Assembly: GCA_002309015.1 (NCBI GenBank)
Contig: DBWM01000033.1
Span: 321 to 59,965 of the forward strand
Length of the DNA stretch: 59,645 bases
Reading direction: 5' to 3'
Origin: Myxococcales bacterium UBA1238
GTDB lineage: Bacteria; Myxococcota_A; Bradymonadia; UBA7976; UBA1532
The position numbers and the translations under genes were made by a program. Below are positions 16,253-25,783 of the stretch, piece by piece. Under the pieces are notes generated by a model. That model searched no databases, was not told where the DNA came from, and saw only the letters and a program-made list of their open reading frames with translations. The number at the start of each line of letters is the position of its first letter. The stretch's first letter is position 1.

Positions 16253-19200
16253 ATGTCCCAAAAACTATCTTTCTTTGCTTACGCTGTAGCACTCGCGATC
16301 CAGGTCGCCTTCATCACACAAGTAAAAGCTGATGAATGCACCTGGACGGGCGACAGACATAATGACTGGAATGACGATGCCAACTGGTCTTGTCAGCACG
16401 TGCCTACTGAAAATGATGCGGTCATCATCAAAGGGTTAGCTGAAGGCCGTACAGCTGCCATGTTTGCTGATCCAGATGACGACACTAAGCCCAAGCCCAG
16501 TCGAACATTCGCCTCGCTCACGCTGAACTCAGCCGAGGGCGAAGCTGTTTTTATCCTTCACGAAAATCTTCGGAATATCGAGATCAAAGTTGGCAGTATT
16601 ACCGTCCCCCCATCGAATTACATCAGCAAGATCTCTCTCCCCCCAAATGCCAGAATCAAAGTATCGCCCACCAGTACTTCGAGCAGCAGCAGTCTCATCG
16701 AATCCCGACTCGAAGTGACCGGCGAACTCGAACTGCATACGGGCTCAACCACCTGCCAGGATCTCGGGCGCCTTTACATTAATAATGGGTATGAAAAATC
16801 AAACGGCGAGTTCGAGGAAGTTCTATCATCCATCACCATTGGCAAAGGCAGCACCTTAAAAATTACATCATATGACTATAGCCCACTCTCTCAGGCAGCT
16901 GACGCGAACTGCCTCTTAAATACCGAAGGTAAATATCAACATGCATGGACAGGGATTCGAAATTATGGCGAGATCACCCTTTATATCCCGGAAGAGAGAT
17001 ACAATCCGATCTGTTTTGCTGGCTTAAGGAATGAGATCGGATCTAAACTCAAAATAGATGACTATTATGGCACGAATGGCGTCGATATCATTTTGAAAGA
17101 TTCCCAAACCGAAGGCAGCGAATTTTTATTTACCAACGGCGGCCATCTCCAGTTTTTGGGAACAAACACAGTCGATCTCTCCACTTTATTCACAGATATC
17201 ACAGTCGAATCCGTATCGCACAAAAGCCGCGTCACGGTCGACGGCATTTTAGAGTTTACAAACATTCCCAACCTTGCTCCGCAAAACAAGCCCATTAGTA
17301 TAGATTATTTATATTTTCCAAAATCCGATAGCGAAACAGAAACCCAAATCATCGGTTGCCAGAACATCACCGTAACGCAGGAAGCCTCAATCAACAATCC
17401 TCTCACTTTGGGCAGCACGTCTGAAACCTATGATTGTGGCCCTACAATCACGTTAGCGAAACCTTCCGCTGGCGCAAACGCGCACCAGCTCCAATCGCGC
17501 TTCAAACTGCTCCAGGGAGAATTTTTGCTCGAGGAAGGCGCAACTCTCAATGCAACAACAGATGCGCAAATTGAAAGCCAATATAACCAGGTAGCCACCA
17601 TCAGAGGCACGCTTCACATCAGCGAGCTGTCACAAGACAATGAATGGACCTTCGTCAACCACGGCAGCATCATCGATGAAACGACCGCTCAGACGATCAC
17701 ATTCTCCATTCCAAAAGGCGCCACATCAGAACAATTTGCCTGGACAGGCGATTTAAACACTAAAATTAAACTTCATGAAGATCAGCTGATTCCTTCTGTC
17801 ATTCTAAAAGATCTCCAATTCGGAGGTCTTCTCGATTTTTCAGAAGATACCATCACGCGGCATATTGCAGATTCTCAAGAAAGAGAAACGCTCAAAGCTC
17901 AGATTTTACTTCAAAACGTAACATTAGATGGAGCCACTCTCGATGGAGAAGGCATTTATCAACAAAAAGGGATGCTCTCAAATACGGGGAATTCTATATT
18001 ATCTAACCTAATCCTTGTTCCTCAGGATGGAGAGGCTCAGTCTGGAGAAGATGATGTCCCTTCGATGCATGGTTCGGGTACATTAACCATCACCCAATCC
18101 GCTGTATTGAATCAAAATTATGACATTTCTGGTCTTAGAAGCAATCAGCAGGAAAACTTTGAACTGATCTTCGGGCCCGAGGCATCTGTCTCTCTCACTT
18201 CGCAGCTCATGCTTTCTGCTCAGGCCATGATCACCAATCAAGGTCAATTGACCTGCACAGATCAGTCCATCATCACCTGCCCTTTCAGTTCTAACTACGA
18301 AACGACCAAAGGCCGTATCTACAACAAGGGCGATATGGTGATCCATGGAACGGGTGAAGGCGTTTGGTTCGTCAAGAATGCAGGCAAACTCACAGTTCAT
18401 CTGCTCGATGAATCCCAACAAACCCTCACCGATAAGACCGTCCAATTCCATGGATACAAACTCCTGAACCAACTGCCCGATCCGCCGGGAGAACAAGAGA
18501 CAACACCGATCAACGAAGAATATGTGGGGGGTGAGCTGCTCATCGCAACGCCATTAGAGATCGTTCACACCTCTGCGAGTTGTGACCAATTCGGAGGCAC
18601 CGTGGCCCTGTTAGGCAGCAGCCTCAAACTCACAACGCCTCCCGATTATCCCCATCTCGTCTACCCCTTTACCGGTACAAAGCTCATCGGACAGGGAACC
18701 CTCATCGGCGATATCCGTTTCCAGAATAAGAGTACGATCGATCTGGCCAATCTGACGCCCGAGAACCCTCAGGTCGCCCTTTCCAACAAGACCGGTGCCC
18801 TGACCGTCAACGGTAACTTCTTACTCGACGATACGAGCACATGGCATGTAGACGTCGCAAACAACAGTGGCTCCAGCAGTTCGGGCAGCTTCGACCATAT
18901 GAGCATCGCCGGAGAGGCTCAATTCTTGGGGCGAATTGAAACCAGCTTTGCAGCCAACCCCTCTCTCACTGACAGCTACACCCTTGCAACCACCAGCAGA
19001 TCGCTCGTTTGTGGTACCGAACCTGCATATTCCGCCCGGTTTAATAAGCTCCCCAGCGAGAATCTTTGTTATCTCGCTTCGGACGGCATCACCGGCAGCG
19101 ATCACGATTACAAATATTTGCTTGAGAGAGCCAATGCCGCTTCCTCCGAAGGTGATTTCAAAAACCTGAAGCTGGCCATTTCCGCCGATTACCGAAGACC

Positions 19201-22200
19201 GATGATCAGCGCGATCCACTGGGAAGCGCCAGCAGATGGCAAGCCTTACAAGATCGGCAGCGACATCCGCTTCTCCTTACAGTTTGACGAAGGTGTTACG
19301 AGTCGAAACAGCACATCCACTGCGGCAAGTCTCAATGCCACCCTCAACATCGCGCGTGGATCAAGTACAACGCCTATCACCATTAAAGTGCCCCTCACGA
19401 ACAACTTTACAACCCTGACCGGAACGTATTCCGTGGAATCTGGCGATCATTTAGTGGGATCAGAAGATGTCGTGAACAGTCTCTACGACGTCAAAATCGA
19501 TAAGCTTGAGTTTGAAAGCGCAAATACGACCATCCAGGACGCGACGAATAACGAAGCTTACCTCGATATTTTGCCCCCGCAAACTGGTGCAAAATGTGAT
19601 GCCACGTATCCCTTCGTTCAAAAAATCCAGATCATCGGCTATGAGACGGAGAATCAGCTTTGCCGTAACAGAGAATTAACCGTCAGCTCCTTCGATAACA
19701 GCCTCAGCCCCATCGTTCCTACGATTTGTGTTTACGTGGCCTTTAACGAGCCCATTCAGATCAGCAAGAGTTTAAAGGCCGTATTCAATAACGATCAGAT
19801 TTGCCGATTGACGCCGGCCGATGAATCGGAAGAATGCGGCTTCAGCAAAATCTATCCGACAACGAATCTGAACACAGCGCAGCTGGCAGAACGCGCTTTA
19901 TTAAAGCAGCATTACTTAAGCTGTAAGACCAACTTCTTTAAGACCTCCAGTTCCGTCAATAACGAAATCTGCGATTCCACCTATGAGCCGCAACCATTGA
20001 AGCTCGCGAAGCTCGTGCAGGACTTCACGGATTCGCCCCTCTACGATGAGGCGAATAATAAGGGACAATTCTCAAGCTCCCTGAGTCTGCCCGAAAACAT
20101 CGCTCAGACCTTAACCCAATGCGAACTCGATCGCTCAGAAGGCGCCTTATACGCAGAGAGCTGCTCTATCCTCATCGATCAGACAGCGCCTCAATTTGAA
20201 GCCATCTCACTCGCCGATGCAGAAGGCGATCATGAGGGCGCTTACCTCTACGGCATCGGTAAGCCCATCCGATTTAACCTTGAGTTCAGCGAGGCGGTCA
20301 GCCCGAATGCAGCGAGCATCACATACAGGCTGTCCAATGGTGATGAAAGGACCTATTCCTTCGAAGACTCGACTCACTACCAGAAATCTTTGCAGTTCAT
20401 ATACGAGGTGCCCGAAGGAACGAGCTACAGCCAGAACAATCTCGATGTGCTTGAAATCTCTCTCAGCGGCAAGATCGCAGATCGCGTGGGCAATCTTTAT
20501 AAAAACCCGCAGGGCGGCGTCACGCCTACAGGCTCAAGCGCTTTGATCGCGCACCACATACAGGCAGCCATAGACGCTGTGAAGCCTCAACTGGAGAGCA
20601 TTACCACCAGTTATGAATTCGAAGGCATCGGTGCAAACCAAAAGTTGCCTTTAAGCTTCCATTTCAGCGAGGAGGTCACGATCACCGGAAACGTGATCGC
20701 AGTGTTTGACAACAGCCGTTATCTGCCCCTGCGCCTCATTGAGATGGATGAAAAGACCCTCACTTATGAAGCAACCATCCCCGCAGAATGGCCTACAGGT
20801 GTCTTGGCGATCGCAAAGCTGAGGATCGAAAACGCGGATGAGCCAGCGTCCGTCATCGATGCAGCGGGCAACCCATTAAATGGCATCACTCTTGATACAA
20901 CGGGGCTCGAGCTGGCATTCCAGACCACCATCACCACCCCGAACAATCGCGAGATCTCCGTCGATACGAACGCACCTTCCATCCAAAAGATCTCCGCTAC
21001 ACCGCTTTCTGCAACGGCTCAGAGTCCATTCAAGAAGGATGAAGAGCTGAAGATTGCCGTCGAGTTTTCGGAACCGGACCTGGTCTTAACGGGCGATCTC
21101 TCGCTCACGCTTCAATGCAAGTCCAGGGATGAAGCTTCTGAACCCGCAAACCGCGTGCTCAAACTCGCAGCAGACAGCGAAGCAACCAGCGCCACGAACA
21201 GAGCCACCTTCAGCCAAATCTATACGGTCTCGGATGGTGAAACCTGTGAACGCCTTCAAGTGGTTTCTCTCGCCGGAAATCTGAGGGACATGGGCGGGAA
21301 TCAGGCTCTCCTGGATTTGACCCAGTACAACAGCATCCAGGGCTTACAGGTTGAGACGGATAAAACGTATTACCTGCTCGTCAAGACGGATGGTCAGGCT
21401 CCGGCGATCAGCAGCCTGACGACCACGAATCCCAACCAAAGCTTTGGCGCAGGCTCCAGCATTCGGCTGATCTTAACTTTTGACGAGAGCGTTTTGCTGA
21501 CCGGTGATCTCAATCTTGAATTGAGTACGGGAGCGATCGTGGCCTTCAAGGCGAGCGGTGATCAGGCGACCAAAGAATTCACGGCCAACTATGTCGTGGG
21601 CTCAAACCACAATGATCCTCAGCTGACGGCTAAATCTTTGAAGCTTGCAGCTGATGCGAGCCTCGTCGATCTCGCCGGCAACCCGGCTAACCTCGCTATC
21701 CCTGGCTCCGCGAACCTGAGCGACCAGAACATCAACGTTGATACCACGGCCCCCTACATTACGCATATCACGGGAGAAGCCGATGAATCCCCGGTCACGT
21801 CGGGCGGAATCGTCGACATCACGGTTCACTTCAATGAACCGGTCACCCTGACGGGCACTCTCATCGCCACGTTCAACATGGACAATGCCCAGGCACGCAT
21901 CGATCACTTTGACAGCAAGGACAGCGCGACCTTCTCATACATCGTCCAGCCCGGTAACTTCGCGGATCCGCTCGACCTGATCGGCCTTAATGCGAACACG
22001 AAGTCCACAACCCTGAAAGACCAGGCAGGGAACGACGCCATCGTCAATGAAGTCGTCGAAATCCCGAGCAAGGCCAAGCTGTCTCTCTCTTCAAAGATCA
22101 CGGTCGATGCGCCGAACAGCAACTATGTAGACGCTGATGTTTTACCCGACAGTTACGGAACAGAAACCAACTGCGACTGCTCCACGGGCCGCAAATCCGA

Positions 22201-22288
22201 CCACCCCGCATTGCCGGTCTTCCTCTTCTTTGCAGCGTTAGCCTGCGGTCGCCGTCTCTGCCGTCGCCGCGCATCCGCCGAACGTTAA
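16253..22288 (+). CDS. Giant surface protein with beta-helix region, Ig-like repeats and MYXO-CTERM-like tail
   Basis: 2,011 residues. A signal peptide (to about 27) is followed by TWTGDRHNDWNDDANWSC, a motif typical of secreted bacterial proteins with sheet-rich stalks. Residues to about 970 are Ser/Thr/Asn-rich and look beta-helical (many LTNxGxL and TxxGTLxI turns). From about 982 come repeated bacterial Ig-like units, opening with patterns such as VDTTAPYITHI and FSEEVTITGNV, near 982, 1311, 1443, 1573, 1716 and 1832. The C-terminus has CDCS, a hydrophobic helix (PVFLFFAALACG) and an Arg cluster, the three parts of a MYXO-CTERM sorting signal. No sortase is in the window. ATG 16253 has GAGG upstream. 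Likely adhesin or stalk. Confidence 0.8.
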   Translation: MSQKLSFFAYAVALAIQVAFITQVKADECTWTGDRHNDWNDDANWSCQHVPTENDAVIIKGLAEGRTAAMFADPDDDTKPKPSRTFASLTLNSAEGEAVFILHENLRNIEIKVGSITVPPSNYISKISLPPNARIKVSPTSTSSSSSLIESRLEVTGELELHTGSTTCQDLGRLYINNGYEKSNGEFEEVLSSITIGKGSTLKITSYDYSPLSQAADANCLLNTEGKYQHAWTGIRNYGEITLYIPEERYNPICFAGLRNEIGSKLKIDDYYGTNGVDIILKDSQTEGSEFLFTNGGHLQFLGTNTVDLSTLFTDITVESVSHKSRVTVDGILEFTNIPNLAPQNKPISIDYLYFPKSDSETETQIIGCQNITVTQEASINNPLTLGSTSETYDCGPTITLAKPSAGANAHQLQSRFKLLQGEFLLEEGATLNATTDAQIESQYNQVATIRGTLHISELSQDNEWTFVNHGSIIDETTAQTITFSIPKGATSEQFAWTGDLNTKIKLHEDQLIPSVILKDLQFGGLLDFSEDTITRHIADSQERETLKAQILLQNVTLDGATLDGEGIYQQKGMLSNTGNSILSNLILVPQDGEAQSGEDDVPSMHGSGTLTITQSAVLNQNYDISGLRSNQQENFELIFGPEASVSLTSQLMLSAQAMITNQGQLTCTDQSIITCPFSSNYETTKGRIYNKGDMVIHGTGEGVWFVKNAGKLTVHLLDESQQTLTDKTVQFHGYKLLNQLPDPPGEQETTPINEEYVGGELLIATPLEIVHTSASCDQFGGTVALLGSSLKLTTPPDYPHLVYPFTGTKLIGQGTLIGDIRFQNKSTIDLANLTPENPQVALSNKTGALTVNGNFLLDDTSTWHVDVANNSGSSSSGSFDHMSIAGEAQFLGRIETSFAANPSLTDSYTLATTSRSLVCGTEPAYSARFNKLPSENLCYLASDGITGSDHDYKYLLERANAASSEGDFKNLKLAISADYRRPMISAIHWEAPADGKPYKIGSDIRFSLQFDEGVTSRNSTSTAASLNATLNIARGSSTTPITIKVPLTNNFTTLTGTYSVESGDHLVGSEDVVNSLYDVKIDKLEFESANTTIQDATNNEAYLDILPPQTGAKCDATYPFVQKIQIIGYETENQLCRNRELTVSSFDNSLSPIVPTICVYVAFNEPIQISKSLKAVFNNDQICRLTPADESEECGFSKIYPTTNLNTAQLAERALLKQHYLSCKTNFFKTSSSVNNEICDSTYEPQPLKLAKLVQDFTDSPLYDEANNKGQFSSSLSLPENIAQTLTQCELDRSEGALYAESCSILIDQTAPQFEAISLADAEGDHEGAYLYGIGKPIRFNLEFSEAVSPNAASITYRLSNGDERTYSFEDSTHYQKSLQFIYEVPEGTSYSQNNLDVLEISLSGKIADRVGNLYKNPQGGVTPTGSSALIAHHIQAAIDAVKPQLESITTSYEFEGIGANQKLPLSFHFSEEVTITGNVIAVFDNSRYLPLRLIEMDEKTLTYEATIPAEWPTGVLAIAKLRIENADEPASVIDAAGNPLNGITLDTTGLELAFQTTITTPNNREISVDTNAPSIQKISATPLSATAQSPFKKDEELKIAVEFSEPDLVLTGDLSLTLQCKSRDEASEPANRVLKLAADSEATSATNRATFSQIYTVSDGETCERLQVVSLAGNLRDMGGNQALLDLTQYNSIQGLQVETDKTYYLLVKTDGQAPAISSLTTTNPNQSFGAGSSIRLILTFDESVLLTGDLNLELSTGAIVAFKASGDQATKEFTANYVVGSNHNDPQLTAKSLKLAADASLVDLAGNPANLAIPGSANLSDQNINVDTTAPYITHITGEADESPVTSGGIVDITVHFNEPVTLTGTLIATFNMDNAQARIDHFDSKDSATFSYIVQPGNFADPLDLIGLNANTKSTTLKDQAGNDAIVNEVVEIPSKAKLSLSSKITVDAPNSNYVDADVLPDSYGTETNCDCSTGRKSDHPALPVFLFFAALACGRRLCRRRASAER

Positions 22289-22343
22289 GCCTGCCCTTCT
22301 CTCCTCTTCTCAACCTTCCCCACAAATCCAGCCCACAAGAAGT

Positions 22344-22379
22344 AAGACCTTAATCCCTTTGAAGCGAGGGTTAAGTCTT
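22344..22379 (+). terminator. Stem-loop after the giant surface protein gene
   Basis: AAGACCTTAATCCCT pairs with AGGGTTAAGTCTT (one bulge, one wobble) over an 8-base loop. It lies between convergent genes about 55 bp after the stop. No strong T tract follows, so it may be a terminator or an mRNA-stabilising hairpin. Confidence 0.45.
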
Positions 22380-22476
22380 AAGGTATAAATTCATTTGTCC
22401 GTAAGCACGGATTTCAGATCATACAGTCTCTGACGAATCATCCTTCCGTCACAATATGAGCTCAGATCCTGAAGGA

Positions 22477-23808
22477 TCACTTCACTTGTTCACGCCATTT
22501 CAGTTGAGTACGCTTAAGAATTTCCAAAACTTGCTGATTGCGCTCGTCCTGACCATGTTTGCTTGAACGTTCGATCTCGCGATCGATCACGGAGAGCGCT
22601 TCTGACTTCTCATTTTTTCTCCACAACTGGCGCGCATAACGAATACCGGCCATCGACATGCTCAAATCATTTTCGGGATCAGACTTTAAGTTTAAGGCGA
22701 CGTCGTAACTTTCTTTTGCAGCATCAAAGGCTTTCTCGGTTTGCTGCAGAGCGTCAGCGCATTGCGAAACTCTCGCCAGCAATTGCCACAGCTCCGAAAG
22801 CTGATGCTTACGCGCCAGTTCTACAGCTTCGTTGTAATCAGACATGGCCAGATCATAGGACTTCTCCTGTAAGAAGCGCGCGCCACGGCGATCGAGGGCC
22901 CATACAAGGTCTTTAGGCTGAGCTTTGGTGTGCGCTAACAGGATCGCTTCATCCTCCGCCTTCCTGGCTTCTTCTTTCTGATCGAGTTTAAACGCCCATT
23001 CGGCAGAACGCATGAGGGAATCGATCAATCGGGAGGCATCTTCCGGAATCAGGCGAGCGAGCTCTACTTCTTTCTGAACCCATTGGAGCGCGAGCTGATC
23101 CCGATCCTTCGTCTGGATTTGCTCTACCAGGTCTTTAATGGCGCTTCGCTGTTCAATCAAATCTTCGGTGGAATGGCTTGCAGGACCGCGATCGATCAGG
23201 GTTTGAGCCTGCTTTTCGGCGGCCTGATTCTGGTTTAAGCGCCATAAGCAGAGCGCCATCTGAAGCTCAGCGCGACGTAATAAACGTTCTGTTTGCACGG
23301 CCAGTGGCACCAGGGCGGCCTCTTTGATCGTAAAATTGAGCGCCTGCTTTAAGAAGAGGGCTTTCTCAGAGACTGCGGATGAAGCCCGGGCAATCCTGAG
23401 GGCAAAATCGAGGGCATCAGCTCTTCGTGCTTCATCGGTGGGAGGGCTGTTTAAAATCCATTCAAATCCCGACTTGAGCGCCTGAAGGGCGGTCTCAGAC
23501 TGTCCGAGCTGTTCGGCCAGACTTGCGCGCTGACGGGATAAAGCGATGAGGATCGCAGTATTTTTGGCAGATCGATCCAGTTTCTGTGCCTGATCCCACG
23601 CCTGATTGAGCTCAACCTGGGCCTGATCGGGTTTGCCCTCGATGATCCATCTTTGGGCGCGATCATGTGCGGCTGCTATCTGCCCTTCCGGAGAAGCGGC
23701 TTGCTGCTCTAAAGCTGCCCTGCGACGGCTCAGCCGCCATTCCCGCACCAGCAGAGCTGCCACAACCACCACCAGCGTCAACAGTAAAAGGCGACCGTAT
23801 CGATTCAT
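22477..23808 (-). CDS. Membrane-anchored TPR-like repeat protein
   Basis: 443 residues. One N-terminal membrane helix (about 6-22, LLLLTLVVVVAALLV) is followed by arginines, then an all-helical region with tetratricopeptide-like spacing (for example DLVWALDRRGARFLQEKSYD and YNEAVELARKH). The topology suggests a periplasmic or cytoplasmic scaffold tethered to the inner membrane. ATG 23808 has GAGG upstream. It is the last gene of the run GYF/AgmX, arfB, TPR, starting 12 bp after the ArfB stop. No specific partner can be named. Confidence 0.7.
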   Translation of the reverse strand: MNRYGRLLLLTLVVVVAALLVREWRLSRRRAALEQQAASPEGQIAAAHDRAQRWIIEGKPDQAQVELNQAWDQAQKLDRSAKNTAILIALSRQRASLAEQLGQSETALQALKSGFEWILNSPPTDEARRADALDFALRIARASSAVSEKALFLKQALNFTIKEAALVPLAVQTERLLRRAELQMALCLWRLNQNQAAEKQAQTLIDRGPASHSTEDLIEQRSAIKDLVEQIQTKDRDQLALQWVQKEVELARLIPEDASRLIDSLMRSAEWAFKLDQKEEARKAEDEAILLAHTKAQPKDLVWALDRRGARFLQEKSYDLAMSDYNEAVELARKHQLSELWQLLARVSQCADALQQTEKAFDAAKESYDVALNLKSDPENDLSMSMAGIRYARQLWRKNEKSEALSVIDREIERSSKHGQDERNQQVLEILKRTQLKWREQVK

Positions 23809-23820
23809 CTCTGCCTCTTT

Positions 23821-24276
23821 TCAACGAAAGCCATCGTCATCGCGCAGATGACGCGCCGCTTTTCGTTCGGATTGCCGATGCTTAAAGTCCAGGCGCCGCT
23901 GTTCTGCAGCCTTGCTTGGCCTGGTTTCTACTCTTGCTTTGGGTTTTCGGGTAGCCGCCGCCACGATCGCAGCCATACGCTCCATCGCCAGCTGGCGGTT
24001 TTGATACTGCGAACGCATTTCGTCTACAGAAACGATCAACACGCCGTCAGAGGTTAAACGCGATCTCAGGCGATCCAGCAGAACGTGACGCCAAAAATCA
24101 CCGATCACCTGCGAGTTCGCGATGTCCCAGCGCAAGGTCACACGGGAGTTGGTCTTGTTGACGTGCTGCCCGCCGGGACCACTTGCACGGCTGGTTGTGA
24201 ATTCCAGTTCATCAAATGGAATAAAACGCCCTCCGCCCACATCCAGGCCGTTGGGCAAATCTTCGTTCATACACAT
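23821..24276 (-). CDS. arfB: Alternative ribosome-rescue factor ArfB (YaeJ-like peptidyl-tRNA hydrolase)
   Basis: 151 residues with a single release-factor catalytic domain. FTTSRASGPGGQHVNKTNS carries the GGQ motif (35-37) that hydrolyses peptidyl-tRNA. The C-terminal tail is strongly basic (RKPKARVETRPSKAAEQRR and on), as in ArfB, where it enters the empty mRNA channel of stalled ribosomes. No codon-recognition domain of RF1/RF2 is present. Start at ATG 24276 or 24270; neither has a good RBS. It lies between the GYF/AgmX gene and the TPR gene, with gaps of 18 and 12 bp. Confidence 0.88.
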   Translation of the reverse strand: MCMNEDLPNGLDVGGGRFIPFDELEFTTSRASGPGGQHVNKTNSRVTLRWDIANSQVIGDFWRHVLLDRLRSRLTSDGVLIVSVDEMRSQYQNRQLAMERMAAIVAAATRKPKARVETRPSKAAEQRRLDFKHRQSERKAARHLRDDDGFR

Positions 24277-24294
24277 TGAGAAAGCTGATTGGGT

Positions 24295-25689
24295 TTAAAG
24301 GGAGAACGGTAACTGAATCCGCATGGGGTCGCCGGAGAAGGGGTCGAACCGGTAAGACTTTACTTGACTTTCCACACAGCGCGAAAGTTCCGTGTTCCGA
24401 ACGCGCGCAGTGGTCACCTGGGAGGCCGAAACCGAGCCATCACGCTTGATGACCACCTGCATGTTGATCGTGGTGCCCTTGGTTTCGGGCATTTTTTCGA
24501 CGCAACCTTTTAAGTTGGCCGCATGTGCATTGATCACCTTCAGGATTTGATCCCTCGTAAGGGCGATCGGCAAATCCTGGTTCTTCTTCTCGGGCGCCTT
24601 AGGCTCGCGAACATTCTGATTGTCTCTCGGTTTTGGAGGCCGGTTATCAGCTCTAGAGATCGCCTGAGGCACTTCGATTGCATCAAACGTGAGGATACCA
24701 GCCTTAGGAACGCCATTATCGTCCCACTGATCCAGGTCCCACACGATACGATCTGTTGCCCGCTGGACCGTTTCCTGGACACGAGAAAGTTTGGTCTCAG
24801 GTCTTGGAGTCCCGAAAGGCGATCCATCACCTTCTGATCCCCAATTTTGTTGAGGATATCCCTGGACCTGATTCATCTGACCATTCATATTGGCGAACCC
24901 GGGCTGAGTCTGACCATTTGAGGGCCCAGGACCTGGAGCCGAAGGCTTAAGGAATACAGCCAGAGTCACCGCAAAAGCGCCAACAGCGGCCATGACTGCA
25001 ATGATCGGCCAAATCTTTTTGGACTTCGGCTGAGGAGGCAGAATGTTTTGGGTGATGGGCGGCTGAGACGAGTAATCATATTCTACAGCCGATCTCAAAT
25101 AATTGGGCTGAGCCGCATACGGTAGAGGCGCCTGAGAAGCTCGGATCGGCGATCTCAGTTCAACGACCTGATTCCCTAAGCCCCCCATTTGCATGTTCGG
25201 AGAGAGAGTGGATGCCTGTAAATCTTCCAGATCCGGTGCAATGGTTCTATCGGTTTCATTCAATGCAGCCAGCGCATCGGCCTCAGCATAAGACCTCAGA
25301 CTCGGACGGTTGCTCACGCCGGGCAACAATAAGGCTGCTCCCCCTTGATTAGACGTCGTGACTGCCCTTGGAGCCTCCGGCTGAATCGGCGTCTGAGCCA
25401 CCTGCGGTTGCGCCATCATGTCGCCCAACAGGTTCTCGTTCGCATCCAGCATGAGCGTTGCGCCTTCTTCGTCATCTTCATCTTCAAAAGATGTTTCAAG
25501 CGCATGCTTCTGATCGCAAAGAGCCAGCACATCCGCGAGCGACTCTACATTGCGCAGAGGCTGCCAGGACGTCATTCCCTCGCACCAAACGGAAGTATCT
25601 CCGTTCACTACCCCCTGAAGGCCAAGATTGACTAGCTCATCCCGCCCCATGGGACCTAATTGCGCGTTTTGAACGAGAGCATACCACAT
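24295..25689 (-). CDS. GYF_2-domain membrane protein with AgmX/PglI-type C-terminal domain
   Basis: 464 residues. An N-terminal GYF_2 domain (about 1-55: WYALVQNAQLGPMGRDEL, W...GM.SWQPL) is cytoplasmic. Next come a long Pro/Gln-rich linker, one membrane helix (about 223-245), more linker, then a C-terminal domain (about 375-464) with a conserved Cys pair (LKGCVEKM, LSRCVESQVKSYRF) and ending PMRIQLPFSL. This TonB-C-like domain is called AgmX/PglI C-terminal in myxobacteria, where relatives affect gliding and cell polarity. The protein at the right edge ends PMRINMPYSL. ATG 25689 is chosen because GYF_2 begins at once. Confidence 0.8.
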   Translation of the reverse strand: MWYALVQNAQLGPMGRDELVNLGLQGVVNGDTSVWCEGMTSWQPLRNVESLADVLALCDQKHALETSFEDEDDEEGATLMLDANENLLGDMMAQPQVAQTPIQPEAPRAVTTSNQGGAALLLPGVSNRPSLRSYAEADALAALNETDRTIAPDLEDLQASTLSPNMQMGGLGNQVVELRSPIRASQAPLPYAAQPNYLRSAVEYDYSSQPPITQNILPPQPKSKKIWPIIAVMAAVGAFAVTLAVFLKPSAPGPGPSNGQTQPGFANMNGQMNQVQGYPQQNWGSEGDGSPFGTPRPETKLSRVQETVQRATDRIVWDLDQWDDNGVPKAGILTFDAIEVPQAISRADNRPPKPRDNQNVREPKAPEKKNQDLPIALTRDQILKVINAHAANLKGCVEKMPETKGTTINMQVVIKRDGSVSASQVTTARVRNTELSRCVESQVKSYRFDPFSGDPMRIQLPFSL

Positions 25690-25783
25690 GTTTCTTCTCG
25701 CCTGGTCTCTACCGAACATCACCTTTCAGATGCTTTAAGATGATGCCCCCGTCCTACGGGTCTGATTCTCTTTAACCCTAAGG

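Noticed and set aside
22465..22478. GATCC-TGAA-GGATC hairpin as terminator of the TPR gene
   Set aside because: It overlaps the stop codon and has no T tract on the minus strand.
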